From Thermococcus peptonophilus (lineage in GTDB: Archaea; Methanobacteriota_B; Thermococci; Thermococcales; Thermococcaceae), in contig NZ_CP014750.1 of NCBI RefSeq assembly GCF_001592435.1, positions 1,783,001 to 1,847,000 of the forward strand: 64,000 bases of DNA, given 5' to 3'. Positions within the stretch are counted from its first letter, which is position 1; every line of letters starts with the position of its first letter. A program made the translations under genes and the position numbers. The notes beneath the pieces were generated by a model. The model saw nothing but the letters and a program-made list of their open reading frames with translations, had not been told where the DNA came from and searched no databases. This document shows, in pieces, positions 36,161-43,092 of the stretch.

Positions 36161-36604
36161 TCACTCCTTGTACTTCGCGATGAGCTCAGCCAGTAGTCTG
36201 TGGTGCTCTTGCTCGTTCTTGACGAGCGCTTCGGCTATTCCCTTGAAGAGTGGGTGGGTCATCTTCTCGGCCATCTTCTGGTAGGTCTCTATCATGTCTT
36301 TCTCTATCTCCAGGTGCATCTCAGCGAAGCGCTTTACGAGGGCTTTCTGCTCCGGAGAGAGCTCAACGTCTTTAACTTTCTCAATCGGCCCCTCGCCAGC
36401 GAGCCTCTCAAGCTCCTTCTGGGCGTTGAGAATGGCCTCCATGAGATGTTTGTGGATGATCGTGTCAATTGCTATCCTGCCGACTATCTCCTCAACCTTA
36501 GTGTACCTAAGCCCCTGTCCCCTTATCCTTCCGAGGCCGTCGGTATAGCTGGAAGCGGCCTTCTTTTCAGTTTCATAGGCGTGTTTAACCAGTGGCTCAA
36601 CCAT
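36161..36604 (-). CDS. Ferritin-like helical protein (oxidative-stress island)
   Basis: About 147-aa protein, all helical, with E/H pairs compatible with a di-iron site: AYETEKKAASSY, DTIIHKHL, EMHLEIEKDMIETY and KNEQEHHRLL. It resembles the protein at 6124-6723 in two helices. The ATG at 36604 follows GGTGATGTCC. It is the distal member of a run of four ferritin-superfamily genes and has its own upstream region, so it is not strictly in the same operon. Role in iron or peroxide handling is inferred. Confidence 0.68.
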   Translation of the reverse strand: MVEPLVKHAYETEKKAASSYTDGLGRIRGQGLRYTKVEEIVGRIAIDTIIHKHLMEAILNAQKELERLAGEGPIEKVKDVELSPEQKALVKRFAEMHLEIEKDMIETYQKMAEKMTHPLFKGIAEALVKNEQEHHRLLAELIAKYKE

Positions 36605-36724
36605 GGACATCACCAGAATAATATGAACATCAAACCTTAATAATGTTTTTCATAGTTCAAGCGGGTACGCTATCATCACAGGTAAATATGAAATCAAAAC
36701 AAAAACTGTGAGAAACAAAAGAAT

Positions 36725-37027
36725 TCAGAGTTCAACCTTTATCCCTGTCTCCTCTTCAACTTCCTTGAAGCCTTCCTTCATGTACTTTGCCAGCTCCTCA
36801 TCGACCTCGAAGAGGGCCGCAAGGAACTCCCCAAAGTGTTCCTTCTCCTCGTTGGCAACATCGAGAAAGATGTGCTTTATCCTCTCGTCCTCAATTCCAG
36901 CGGCGAGCTGTTCGTAGATGTTTATTGCATCGAGCTCGGCCTCGATCGCCCAGCGGAGGGCCTGGGCTATCTCGGTCTTGGTAAGGGGCCTATCCTTCGG
37001 GAGCTCGAATGGGTACTTGGCGAGCAT
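36725..37027 (-). CDS. Stand-alone encapsulated-ferritin-like (EncFtn) protein
   Basis: 100-aa protein of two long helices. AIEAELDAINIYEQLA and VANEEKEHFGEFLAAL carry the E...E-x2-H ligands of EncFtn, which forms its ferroxidase centre at a dimer interface, and a third helix ELAKYMKEGF follows. It closely resembles the EncFtn domain that is fused to the N-terminus of the P. furiosus encapsulin shell next to dpsL; here the frame stops cleanly at ETGIKVEL with no shell domain. ATG after GAGGTGGTACC, 41 bp behind dpsL. Confidence 0.75.
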   Translation of the reverse strand: MLAKYPFELPKDRPLTKTEIAQALRWAIEAELDAINIYEQLAAGIEDERIKHIFLDVANEEKEHFGEFLAALFEVDEELAKYMKEGFKEVEEETGIKVEL

Positions 37028-37068
37028 GGTACCACCTCATAAATATCAAGCTTAGATTTAATAACTTT

Positions 37069-37620
37069 TCACCTCAAGAACCTGGATACGTAGGGGCTCT
37101 CTCCGGGTTTACTTCTCCTGAAGTGGCCGCTTGGCTTTCCGATCAGAAGCTCCTCGAACCAGGCCTCGTGCTCGATCTCCTCATGGAGGATAGCCAGTGC
37201 TAGGTCGTAGGTTCTCGGATCTTTGCCGAAGGTGTAGTTGCATATCTCCGTGTAAACCCCGACTGCACAGCGCTCTGCCTCGAGGAGAACCTTCAGGATG
37301 TTCTCAATCGTGGGTTCCTCCGGGAGATAGGCATCGCGGCACCAGGCCATCTTTGAGAAGTCCACAATGTCCTTAGGGAGTTCTCCACCGAGTTCGTATA
37401 TCCTGGGCACCAGAGCCTCGAAGTGGTTCCTGTCTTCAAGGCGCGCGTCCTCAACGATCTCCTTTATGGTTTCCCCTTCGAGACCTACAGCATGGTTCCT
37501 CAAAACGGTGTAATAATAGTAGGTTGTAAACTCCGCCGCGGCCGCTCTGAGCAACATATCCAAAAGCTTTTCCACATCTATGCCCGCCCTCTCGACGAGC
37601 CTTCTGTTGTGTTCTGACAT
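37069..37620 (-). CDS. dpsL: Dps-like protein DpsL (thioferritin)
   Basis: About 183-aa ferritin-superfamily protein that oxidises Fe2+ with peroxide and stores iron in a 12-subunit cage. Four-helix motifs [48 protein letters not shown] and [15 protein letters not shown] supply the di-iron ligands; the cysteines in WCRDAY, ERCAVG and EICNY correspond to the thioferritin signature. The C-terminal GKPSGHFRR...SPYVSRFLR is typical. The ATG at 37620 follows GGTGAAACCT. Divergent from a Fur-type regulator with a shared operator. Confidence 0.92.
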   Translation of the reverse strand: MSEHNRRLVERAGIDVEKLLDMLLRAAAAEFTTYYYYTVLRNHAVGLEGETIKEIVEDARLEDRNHFEALVPRIYELGGELPKDIVDFSKMAWCRDAYLPEEPTIENILKVLLEAERCAVGVYTEICNYTFGKDPRTYDLALAILHEEIEHEAWFEELLIGKPSGHFRRSKPGESPYVSRFLR

Positions 37621-37670
37621 AGGTTTCACCAGTTGTTAGTTGTAATTCCTACTTAATAAGCTTTTCTATC

Positions 37671-37685
37671 TAGAAATTATTTCTA
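37671..37685. promoter_or_regulatory. 7-1-7 Fur/PerR-type operator between dpsL and the Fur-family gene
   Basis: TAGAAATTATTTCTA: perfect 7-bp arms around one base, the geometry of Fur/PerR boxes. It lies between two TATA boxes, CTTATTAAG toward dpsL (near 37652) and CTTATAAAT toward the regulator (near 37695), so binding would control both. The natural ligand is the Fur-family protein encoded alongside. Confidence 0.65.
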
Positions 37686-37725
37686 ATTAGGAAGGCTTAT
37701 AAATAAGTCAGGCCTACCTACAATC

Positions 37726-38106
37726 ATGTGGAAGGAAAAAGCTCTCGAAGTGCTTAGAAAAAACGGTTACAAGCTGACACCCCAGAGGCTGAAGCTGGTG
37801 GAAATTTTGGGGGAGATTGGAAGCGAACACCCTTCAATTGGCAGACTCCTTGAGAGGATCAGAGAAGACTTCCCAACTGTCAGCTTCTCAACGCTCTACT
37901 CGAATCTGATCACCCTTAAAGAACTCGGTCTTGTTGAGCTGTTCTCAATCGAAGGAGAAACGAGGGTGGAGCTAAACACAGAACCCCACATAAACCTTAT
38001 CAACGGTGATAGCATTGTTGACATTGATGACCCCGAGATAATCGAGGCGCTGAAAAAGAGACTTGGGAAAGAGGTAAAGCTCGTCAACGTGCTAGTAAAG
38101 GAATGA
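37726..38106 (+). CDS. Fur/PerR-family transcriptional regulator
   Basis: 126-aa winged-helix regulator of the Fur family: YKLTPQRLKLVEILGE and the recognition region FPTVSFSTLYSNLITLKELGLV are clear. In place of the usual HHHxxCxxC dimerisation/zinc region it has TEPHINLINGDSIVDIDD, so both structural cysteine pairs are missing and only one His of the sensing cluster remains in place. Metal or peroxide sensing must therefore differ from classical PerR. It faces dpsL across a 7-1-7 operator and probably represses the iron-storage genes and itself. TATA CTTATAAAT about 25-30 bp upstream suggests a very short leader. Confidence 0.85.
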   Translation: MWKEKALEVLRKNGYKLTPQRLKLVEILGEIGSEHPSIGRLLERIREDFPTVSFSTLYSNLITLKELGLVELFSIEGETRVELNTEPHINLINGDSIVDIDDPEIIEALKKRLGKEVKLVNVLVKE

Positions 38107-38107
38107 G

Positions 38108-38584
38108 TCAGTCCACCTCAAGGCTGAAGTCCTGGTAGTCCATCCATATGCCCGTCTTCATGACGGAGTCGTACTGGGCCTTCAGAAGCTCGTAGTGGGC
38201 CTTTTCTATCTTGGCCAGTTCCTCGAAGAGTCTCCTAACGCTCTCGTGCTCGGCCTCTTTTGCGGCCTTCTCGTAGAACTCCCAGGTGAGCTTTTCCTGC
38301 TCCATACCGACTTTCACAGCATCGACTTCGGTCAGGTTCTCAGGTTCCTTGACAACCAGTTTTTCGGCAAGCTCTTTGTCAACAGCCGGAAGTTCGCACT
38401 TCTCTATGAGCATCTCAACGAACTTCCCCTCAAAGAGGTCCCAATGCTCGGCCTCTTCCTTTGCTAGGAAGAGGAACATTTTCTTAGCCCTCTCGTCCTT
38501 TGCCTTCCTTGCGAGCTTCAGGTAGAACTTAAGCTCGTTCTTCTCGACCTCAAGGGCCAAAGCCAAAGCTTCAAGCTCGTTCAT
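38108..38584 (-). CDS. Rubrerythrin-type ferritin-like protein without rubredoxin domain
   Basis: 158-aa protein with two ExxH helices, LALEVEKNELKFY...FLAKEEAEHWDLFEG and GMEQEKLTWEFYEKAAK...LAKIEKAHYELLKA, giving a four-helix di-iron site of the rubrerythrin type. No CxxCG rubredoxin centre, so it would need an external reductant. ATG after GGTGGTGATACC. It lies 12 bp downstream of the peroxiredoxin gene on the same strand and ends 1 bp from the stop of the Fur-family gene. Confidence 0.82.
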   Translation of the reverse strand: MNELEALALALEVEKNELKFYLKLARKAKDERAKKMFLFLAKEEAEHWDLFEGKFVEMLIEKCELPAVDKELAEKLVVKEPENLTEVDAVKVGMEQEKLTWEFYEKAAKEAEHESVRRLFEELAKIEKAHYELLKAQYDSVMKTGIWMDYQDFSLEVD

Positions 38585-38596
38585 GGTATCACCACC

Positions 38597-39066
38597 TTAC
38601 TTTACTCCCCCACTCCCTATTAGCTTTTTGACCTCTTCGAGAACCTTGGCCGCGTGTCCCTTGGCCCTTACGTTTATCTTCTTCCAGACGATCTCCCCCT
38701 CTGGATTGAGGATGAACGTGCTCCTTATCGCTCCCTCGTATTCTTTCCCGTACCTTTTTTCTTACCCCATGCCCCGAGTGCCTTATGGAGCTCCGCGTTT
38801 GGGTCACTGAGGAGTTTAACCTTAAGCCCGTGCTTCTCCTTGAACTTTCTGTGGCTCTCCGGTGAATCCCTGGAGACACCGATAACCTGGACGCCCATCT
38901 GCTTAAACTCTTCAATGAGCTCGCTGAACTCTTTTGCCTCAGTCGTGCATCCAGGTGTGTTGTCCTTTGGGTAGAAGTAGAGAACCGTCCACTTTCCGAG
39001 GACTAAGTCCTTCAGGGGCTTCTCCTCACCGTTCTCATCGAGCACTTTTATCTCCAGATAGTTCAC
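38597..39066 (-). pseudogene. Bcp/PrxQ-type peroxiredoxin, frame broken in an A6 run
   Basis: Thiol peroxidase. The first frame (GTG 39066 to about 38760) encodes the thioredoxin-like core with the peroxidatic cysteine in PKDNTPGCTTEAKEF and RDSPESHRKFKEKHGL. After AAGAAAAAAGG the frame is lost, but the -1 frame continues YGKEYEGAIRSTFILNPEGE then VWKKINVRAKGHAAKVLEEV to a stop at 38597, the normal C-terminus. Adding one A to the run restores a full-length protein of about 156 aa. This may be a homopolymer sequencing error, a true mutation or slippage-dependent expression. Confidence 0.8.
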
Positions 39067-39164
39067 GATTATCGCCAGATTGGTTAGGCTTTCCTAATAT
39101 TTAAGCTTTCCCTTCGAACCAAAAGCCTCTTTTAAAGTAGTGCGAAAATGGCAGAGGTGGTACC

Positions 39165-39698
39165 ATGAGAATTGAAATGGTCGAAAACCCGCTCTCCCTT
39201 AAGGAGGAGCTTGTGAAGTTCGTCTTCAGGGTTTACCAGTCAACCAATGGGGTCTATCCAGCCCTTGAATGGGTGGAAAATAAGCCTTCTCCCGACGATT
39301 TTGAGGGCTTTAAGAAGGTTTATGAACCATTCCTTGAGTTCAGACTCGGAAAGGAATTCGACGAGCTCTACGTTCTCAGGGATAATGATGAAAAGATCAC
39401 AGGAACCGTTGCCCTGGTCTACAATCTTGAAGGTAAAGATGTGTGGTGGGTGCCAGAGGAGATAAAGGGTGAAAAGACTGGCCTCATTGAGTTCTTCATG
39501 GTTCACCCTGATTACAAGGGAAAGGGTTACGGTTCAAAGCTTTTGAGCTTCGCAATAGAGAGACTTAAAAACCTCGGAAAGGAGCCATACATCATAACGT
39601 TCCCCAACCTTGAGGCCTACGAGTACTACCTCAAAAGAGGCTTCGTTAAGGTCATGGATTACAGGGAGTTCGTAGTGCTAAAATATCGCGGGGGGTAA
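39165..39698 (+). CDS. GNAT-family N-acetyltransferase
   Basis: 177-aa acetyl-CoA-dependent transferase. The acetyl-CoA pyrophosphate loop is visible in VHPDYKGKGYGSKLLSFA (Q/RxxGxG/A type), followed by the C-terminal EAYEYYLKRGFVKV motif. The acceptor substrate is unknown. ATG after GAGGTGGTACC; TATA-like TTTTAAAG near 39132. Followed after 7 bp by the TauE-type permease gene, so the two are likely co-transcribed. Confidence 0.83.
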   Translation: MRIEMVENPLSLKEELVKFVFRVYQSTNGVYPALEWVENKPSPDDFEGFKKVYEPFLEFRLGKEFDELYVLRDNDEKITGTVALVYNLEGKDVWWVPEEIKGEKTGLIEFFMVHPDYKGKGYGSKLLSFAIERLKNLGKEPYIITFPNLEAYEYYLKRGFVKVMDYREFVVLKYRGG

Positions 39699-39705
39699 CG
39701 GAAAA

Positions 39706-40437
39706 GTGGGTTTAATCGCGTATTTGATCCTGGGACTTGTAATAGGCTTCATTGCCGGGCTTTTCGGCGTCGGTGGGGGTTTTCTCCTGATACCTTCCCT
39801 TGTAATCCTTGGCGTTCCAATACACAAGGCAATAGGTACAAGTCTGGCCTGTATTTCTATCAGTGCCTTGGCCTCGGCTTACACTCACATTAGAAGTGGA
39901 AGGGTTCTCTACCGAGTCGTTCTTCTCAAGGAGCTGGTATCCATGCCGTCTGCTGTGTTTGGTGCTTATCTCTCCTCGTATCTCCCCGAGCGGCTTTTGA
40001 GAGTTGTTTTTGGAGTGCTTCTCCTGTATCTTGCAGTTGCAATGTTCTGGTCAAAAAAAGAAGAGAGTGATGTTGAGAGCGATAAAATAAAGTACAGGAA
40101 CGTCCCGCTGGTTGGGCTGATATCCGGCCTGGTTTCAGGCCTGCTGGGTGTCAGTGGGGGCATACTGAACGTCCCGCTCTTCCACACTCTTGTTGGGATT
40201 CCGATCAAATATGCGGTGGGCACGTCGAGCCTCGCATTGTTCTTCACAGCCCTGGCGGGAACCTTTGAACACTGGCACTTGGCTCATGTTCAGCCCAACG
40301 TCGTCCTCTTTCTGGCCCCTGGGCTGATCATCGGAGCGAGGCTGGGTGCAAAGACCGTTTCAAGAGTTAATACTCGGTCGCTGAAAGCCGGATTCGCCGC
40401 TCTGCTTGTTATAGTAGCGATTAGAATGCTCCTCTAG
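39706..40437 (+). CDS. TauE/SafE-family membrane permease
   Basis: 243-aa membrane protein with about eight helices in two repeats. Each repeat has the family's glycine motif: GLFGVGGGFLLIPSL at the N-terminus and GLLGVSGGILNVPLF in the second half. The family exports sulfite, sulfoacetate or other organic anions. GTG start shortly after the acetyltransferase stop. The substrate cannot be read from the sequence. Confidence 0.85.
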   Translation: MGLIAYLILGLVIGFIAGLFGVGGGFLLIPSLVILGVPIHKAIGTSLACISISALASAYTHIRSGRVLYRVVLLKELVSMPSAVFGAYLSSYLPERLLRVVFGVLLLYLAVAMFWSKKEESDVESDKIKYRNVPLVGLISGLVSGLLGVSGGILNVPLFHTLVGIPIKYAVGTSSLALFFTALAGTFEHWHLAHVQPNVVLFLAPGLIIGARLGAKTVSRVNTRSLKAGFAALLVIVAIRMLL

Positions 40438-40484
40438 ACAAACTTTATTAGGTTCCCGGTAGTTGAAGCTGAGGAGGTGGAAAA

Positions 40485-40766
40485 ATGAACGAGCTGTTTG
40501 AAAAAATCCGCGAGGAGTTCGGGATTGAGATAAAAGGCAAAAAGGACATGACTAACGCTTGGAAGCTTGTAGAGATGCTGGAAGAGAAGGGGTGGGTAGT
40601 CTACATAATCACAGCCAAGGGGCGGAAGCAGGTTGATGCCTGGCACCCGAACTTTGGGAGCCTCTTTGCTCAGTTCGGTGAGAATCCCGATTTTGGGAGC
40701 GTACTAGAAGGCATCTGCAATGTTGCTTTGCTTGTTAGGGAGCTGGAAAAACACGGAAAAGTCTGA
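40485..40766 (+). CDS. Hypothetical protein
   Basis: 93-aa soluble protein with an N-terminal helix (MNELFEKIREEFGIEIKGKK), a helix-strand unit (AWKLVEMLEEKGWVVYIITAK) and a C-terminal helix. It contains WHPNFGSLFAQFGENPDFGS, a Gly/Phe-rich loop I do not recognise. ATG after GGAGGTGGAAAA, so translation is convincing. No family assigned; flanked by the permease and the start of the duplicated module. Confidence 0.65.
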   Translation: MNELFEKIREEFGIEIKGKKDMTNAWKLVEMLEEKGWVVYIITAKGRKQVDAWHPNFGSLFAQFGENPDFGSVLEGICNVALLVRELEKHGKV

Positions 40767-40795
40767 TGGGCATTATAATCTTTGTTTTCGCTGAC

Positions 40796-40820
40796 TGGAA
40801 CATTTGGAAACGTTTAAACG
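40796..40820 (+). promoter_or_regulatory. GGAAC-type motif upstream of module 1
   Basis: TGGAACATTTGGAAACGTTT, then the palindrome CGTTTAAACG. The two GGAA(A)C units lie one helical turn apart, and the same pattern precedes the paralogous module at 43017-43041. It is about 20-30 bp upstream of a weak TATA-like CTAATAACC (near 40840), the place for an activator. Confidence 0.45.
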
Positions 40821-40879
40821 CCTCGTTTCTCCCGAATTCCTAATAACCTTGGAGGAGCACTTGGATATGGTGATGGGAT

Positions 40880-41920
40880 ATGAAGGAGAAAGTAGTTGCC
40901 CTCTTCATGGTTATGATCATACTGACATCAACCGGCACAGTGGCACTGGCAGATAACGTCACATCTGGTGACGATAAGAGTGAAGTTCCCACGGGGGATG
41001 TTGGCAACGAGGCCAACAGTACGGCAAACGTGACTTTCGGCCTGCTGAAGATTGTGGACAGGCTCGCTAACTATACGGCGCAGCTGATTAATACCTCCAA
41101 TGTGAGCAATGAGACACTCGCAGCTTACAACAGGGCAAACGAGCTCAGGGAGAAGGCCTGGGAAGCTTACAGGTCAGGGAACCACACTGACACGGTCAAG
41201 TATGCCGTTGAGGCCATGCGCCTCTACAGAGAGGTCATAATGAGGCTGAAGCATGGTGAAATTTCTGAGAAAGAAGGAAAAGAGACTTCTCCGGGAATGT
41301 GGAAGTGGAAACTCCAAAATGCGGTGAGAGTAGAGCTTGAGATGGCTAGAAACGAGCTGAGATACGCCGAGCTGATAATGAGCCGCACCAACGTTACTCC
41401 CGAGTTCCTTGCTGCGTACAACCAGACTAAGACTCTCGTGGAGAAAGTTAAGGAGGATCTAACGAGTGGAAACTTCACCCTTCTGAAGGAGGACTTTCCA
41501 AAGCTGGTCAAAGCCAGGGCAGAACTCCACAGGCAAATCGTCCTGACGACTTCAAAGACTTTCAAGGTTCAGGTAGTTAAGGCCGTCGGCAGACAGCTCA
41601 AAGCGCTTGACGAGCTGATGCCCAAACTGATGAAGATAAGCATGAACGCCGACGGCAACCTAACCAAAGAACTGGAGGAACTAAAGACGCTGAGGGACGA
41701 ACTGAGGCAGGCTATGAAGAGCGGAGACCATGAAAAGGTTGTAGATCTTCTGAGGGAAATCCACAAAAAGCTGTTAGAAATCAAGAAGATGCTAATGCGG
41801 AAGAAGGTAAGAGACCTGCCGTGGAGACCACCGATTACTCCTAACCCCCGTGATAGGCCACCGATTACGCCCAACCCCGGCAGAGGGCACGGCAAAGCCC
41901 ACAGCTCTGAGAGGCCGTAA
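40880..41920 (+). CDS. Secreted helical protein with PITPNP-repeat tail (module 1)
   Basis: 346-aa predicted exported protein: an N-terminal signal sequence (EKVVALFMVMIILTSTGTVALA), then many N-glycosylation sequons (NVTS, NSTANVT, NYTA, NHTD), three or four long helices with coiled-coil character, and a Pro-rich basic tail containing two copies of RPPITPNP. No catalytic motif. It shares the YxxxN...A...AMRLYREVI helix with the protein at 43093, so the two are paralogues. 45 bp later follows a membrane-anchored winged-helix gene, its probable functional partner. No known family recognised. Confidence 0.72.
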   Translation: MKEKVVALFMVMIILTSTGTVALADNVTSGDDKSEVPTGDVGNEANSTANVTFGLLKIVDRLANYTAQLINTSNVSNETLAAYNRANELREKAWEAYRSGNHTDTVKYAVEAMRLYREVIMRLKHGEISEKEGKETSPGMWKWKLQNAVRVELEMARNELRYAELIMSRTNVTPEFLAAYNQTKTLVEKVKEDLTSGNFTLLKEDFPKLVKARAELHRQIVLTTSKTFKVQVVKAVGRQLKALDELMPKLMKISMNADGNLTKELEELKTLRDELRQAMKSGDHEKVVDLLREIHKKLLEIKKMLMRKKVRDLPWRPPITPNPRDRPPITPNPGRGHGKAHSSERP

Positions 41921-41965
41921 AGACTATAATCCCTTTTTACTACCCTTTTCAGGAGGGATGAAACT

Positions 41966-42964
41966 GTGAGAAGAGTTGCGTTAGTCCTTTTTGCATCCTT
42001 ACTTTTAATTCCCTCAATTGTGACGGCCCAGGAGATCATCTCCTTACAGCTGACCGTTGACCCAACAGGATACGTAAGAGTTGATGAACTCGTTGCCCTT
42101 GATAACTACTCCGTTATTAACAGCATCCCCCTGCTTTCCGATAAGATTGATGCGCTCACGGTTCTTGATGAAAACGGAGAACCTCTTTTTTACAACATCA
42201 ACGGGACATCACTTGAGATAGTGGGAAACGCCACACTGGCCAACATAACCTACTATACCGCGTCCATTACCTCGAAATCAGGAGAAGTGTGGACTGTCTC
42301 CCTTACTTCTGATGTCCCCGTTAAAATAGTCCTCCCACACGGTGCAATTATAATTGATCTGAGCGATGTTCCCGTTGAAATAACGGACGAATATCTAGTT
42401 ATGCCCCCCGGGAACATAAGCGTCTCCTATATCTTGCCTCCCCCAACCGAGACGGAGACTTCAACATCAACTTTGACATCAACTTCAACATTATCTTCCA
42501 CTCAGACAACGCCTGAGAGTCAACCGAGTACCTCTCCCACCACTACAGCAGGCGCTAGTGAATCCCTCAGTGGATCCTTCACAACTTCCGGCAAAGGTGG
42601 TAGCTCAGGCCTAGTGTGGGTAGGTATCCTCATTGTGCTGGTAGCTGTGGCAGTGGGGGCTCTGTGGTATTTCAAGGGCAAGACAGGCGGTAATGAAAAC
42701 AGTGATGATACCACTAACATAGCACAAAAAATAAGCAGGGAGGACCTTGAGAAGAAGCTTAACTCAATGAACCTCAACGACGAGGAAAAGAAGGCATTGC
42801 TTTACATCTATGACCGCGGTGGTAGGGCCAGACAGTCAGACGTCAGAAACGAGCTTGGAATACCCAAGACTACCGCCTGGAGGATGTTCCAGCGGCTTGA
42901 AAAACAGGGACTTGTAAGGGTGTACAAAAAGGGTAGAGAGAATTGGGTCGAGCTGACGATCTGA
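41966..42964 (+). CDS. Membrane-anchored winged-helix regulator (module 1)
   Basis: 332-aa type I membrane protein. Signal peptide (about residues 1-21), an extracellular beta-rich domain (about 22-155) ending in MPPGNISVSYIL, a Ser/Thr-rich linker of about 50 residues, one membrane helix (LVWVGILIVLVAVAVGALWYF) at about residues 215-235, and a cytoplasmic winged-helix domain with IPKTTAWRMFQRLEKQGL as recognition region. That is a one-component sensor: surface domain outside, DNA-binding inside. GTG start after GGAGGGATGAAACT. Paralogue at 44338. Ligand and target genes unknown. Confidence 0.75.
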   Translation: MRRVALVLFASLLLIPSIVTAQEIISLQLTVDPTGYVRVDELVALDNYSVINSIPLLSDKIDALTVLDENGEPLFYNINGTSLEIVGNATLANITYYTASITSKSGEVWTVSLTSDVPVKIVLPHGAIIIDLSDVPVEITDEYLVMPPGNISVSYILPPPTETETSTSTLTSTSTLSSTQTTPESQPSTSPTTTAGASESLSGSFTTSGKGGSSGLVWVGILIVLVAVAVGALWYFKGKTGGNENSDDTTNIAQKISREDLEKKLNSMNLNDEEKKALLYIYDRGGRARQSDVRNELGIPKTTAWRMFQRLEKQGLVRVYKKGRENWVELTI

Positions 42965-43016
42965 GGAAATCCTTTAGTGGCCAAATTGAAGGCACGACTT
43001 TTCTTTTTGCTTCCTC

Positions 43017-43041
43017 TGGAACGTTCCGGAACGTTCGTTTC
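43017..43041 (+). promoter_or_regulatory. Tandem GGAACGTTC motif upstream of module 2
   Basis: GGAACGTTCCGGAACGTTCG: a perfect 10-bp palindrome GGAACGTTCC followed at once by a second near-copy. It lies about 12 bp upstream of an A/T-rich TATA-like AAAATATC (43051-43058). The matching pattern upstream of module 1 makes a shared regulator likely, plausibly the winged-helix protein encoded in the modules. Confidence 0.55.
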
Positions 43042-43092
43042 ATGGGGACCCTAAAATATCATACCTGCATTAAATTGTAATGGTGAATTGTA

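Noticed and set aside
36614..36724. C/D box sRNA between two ferritin-like genes
   Set aside because: A GTGATGA box is present on the minus strand, but no proper D boxes or C' box follow at the right distances.
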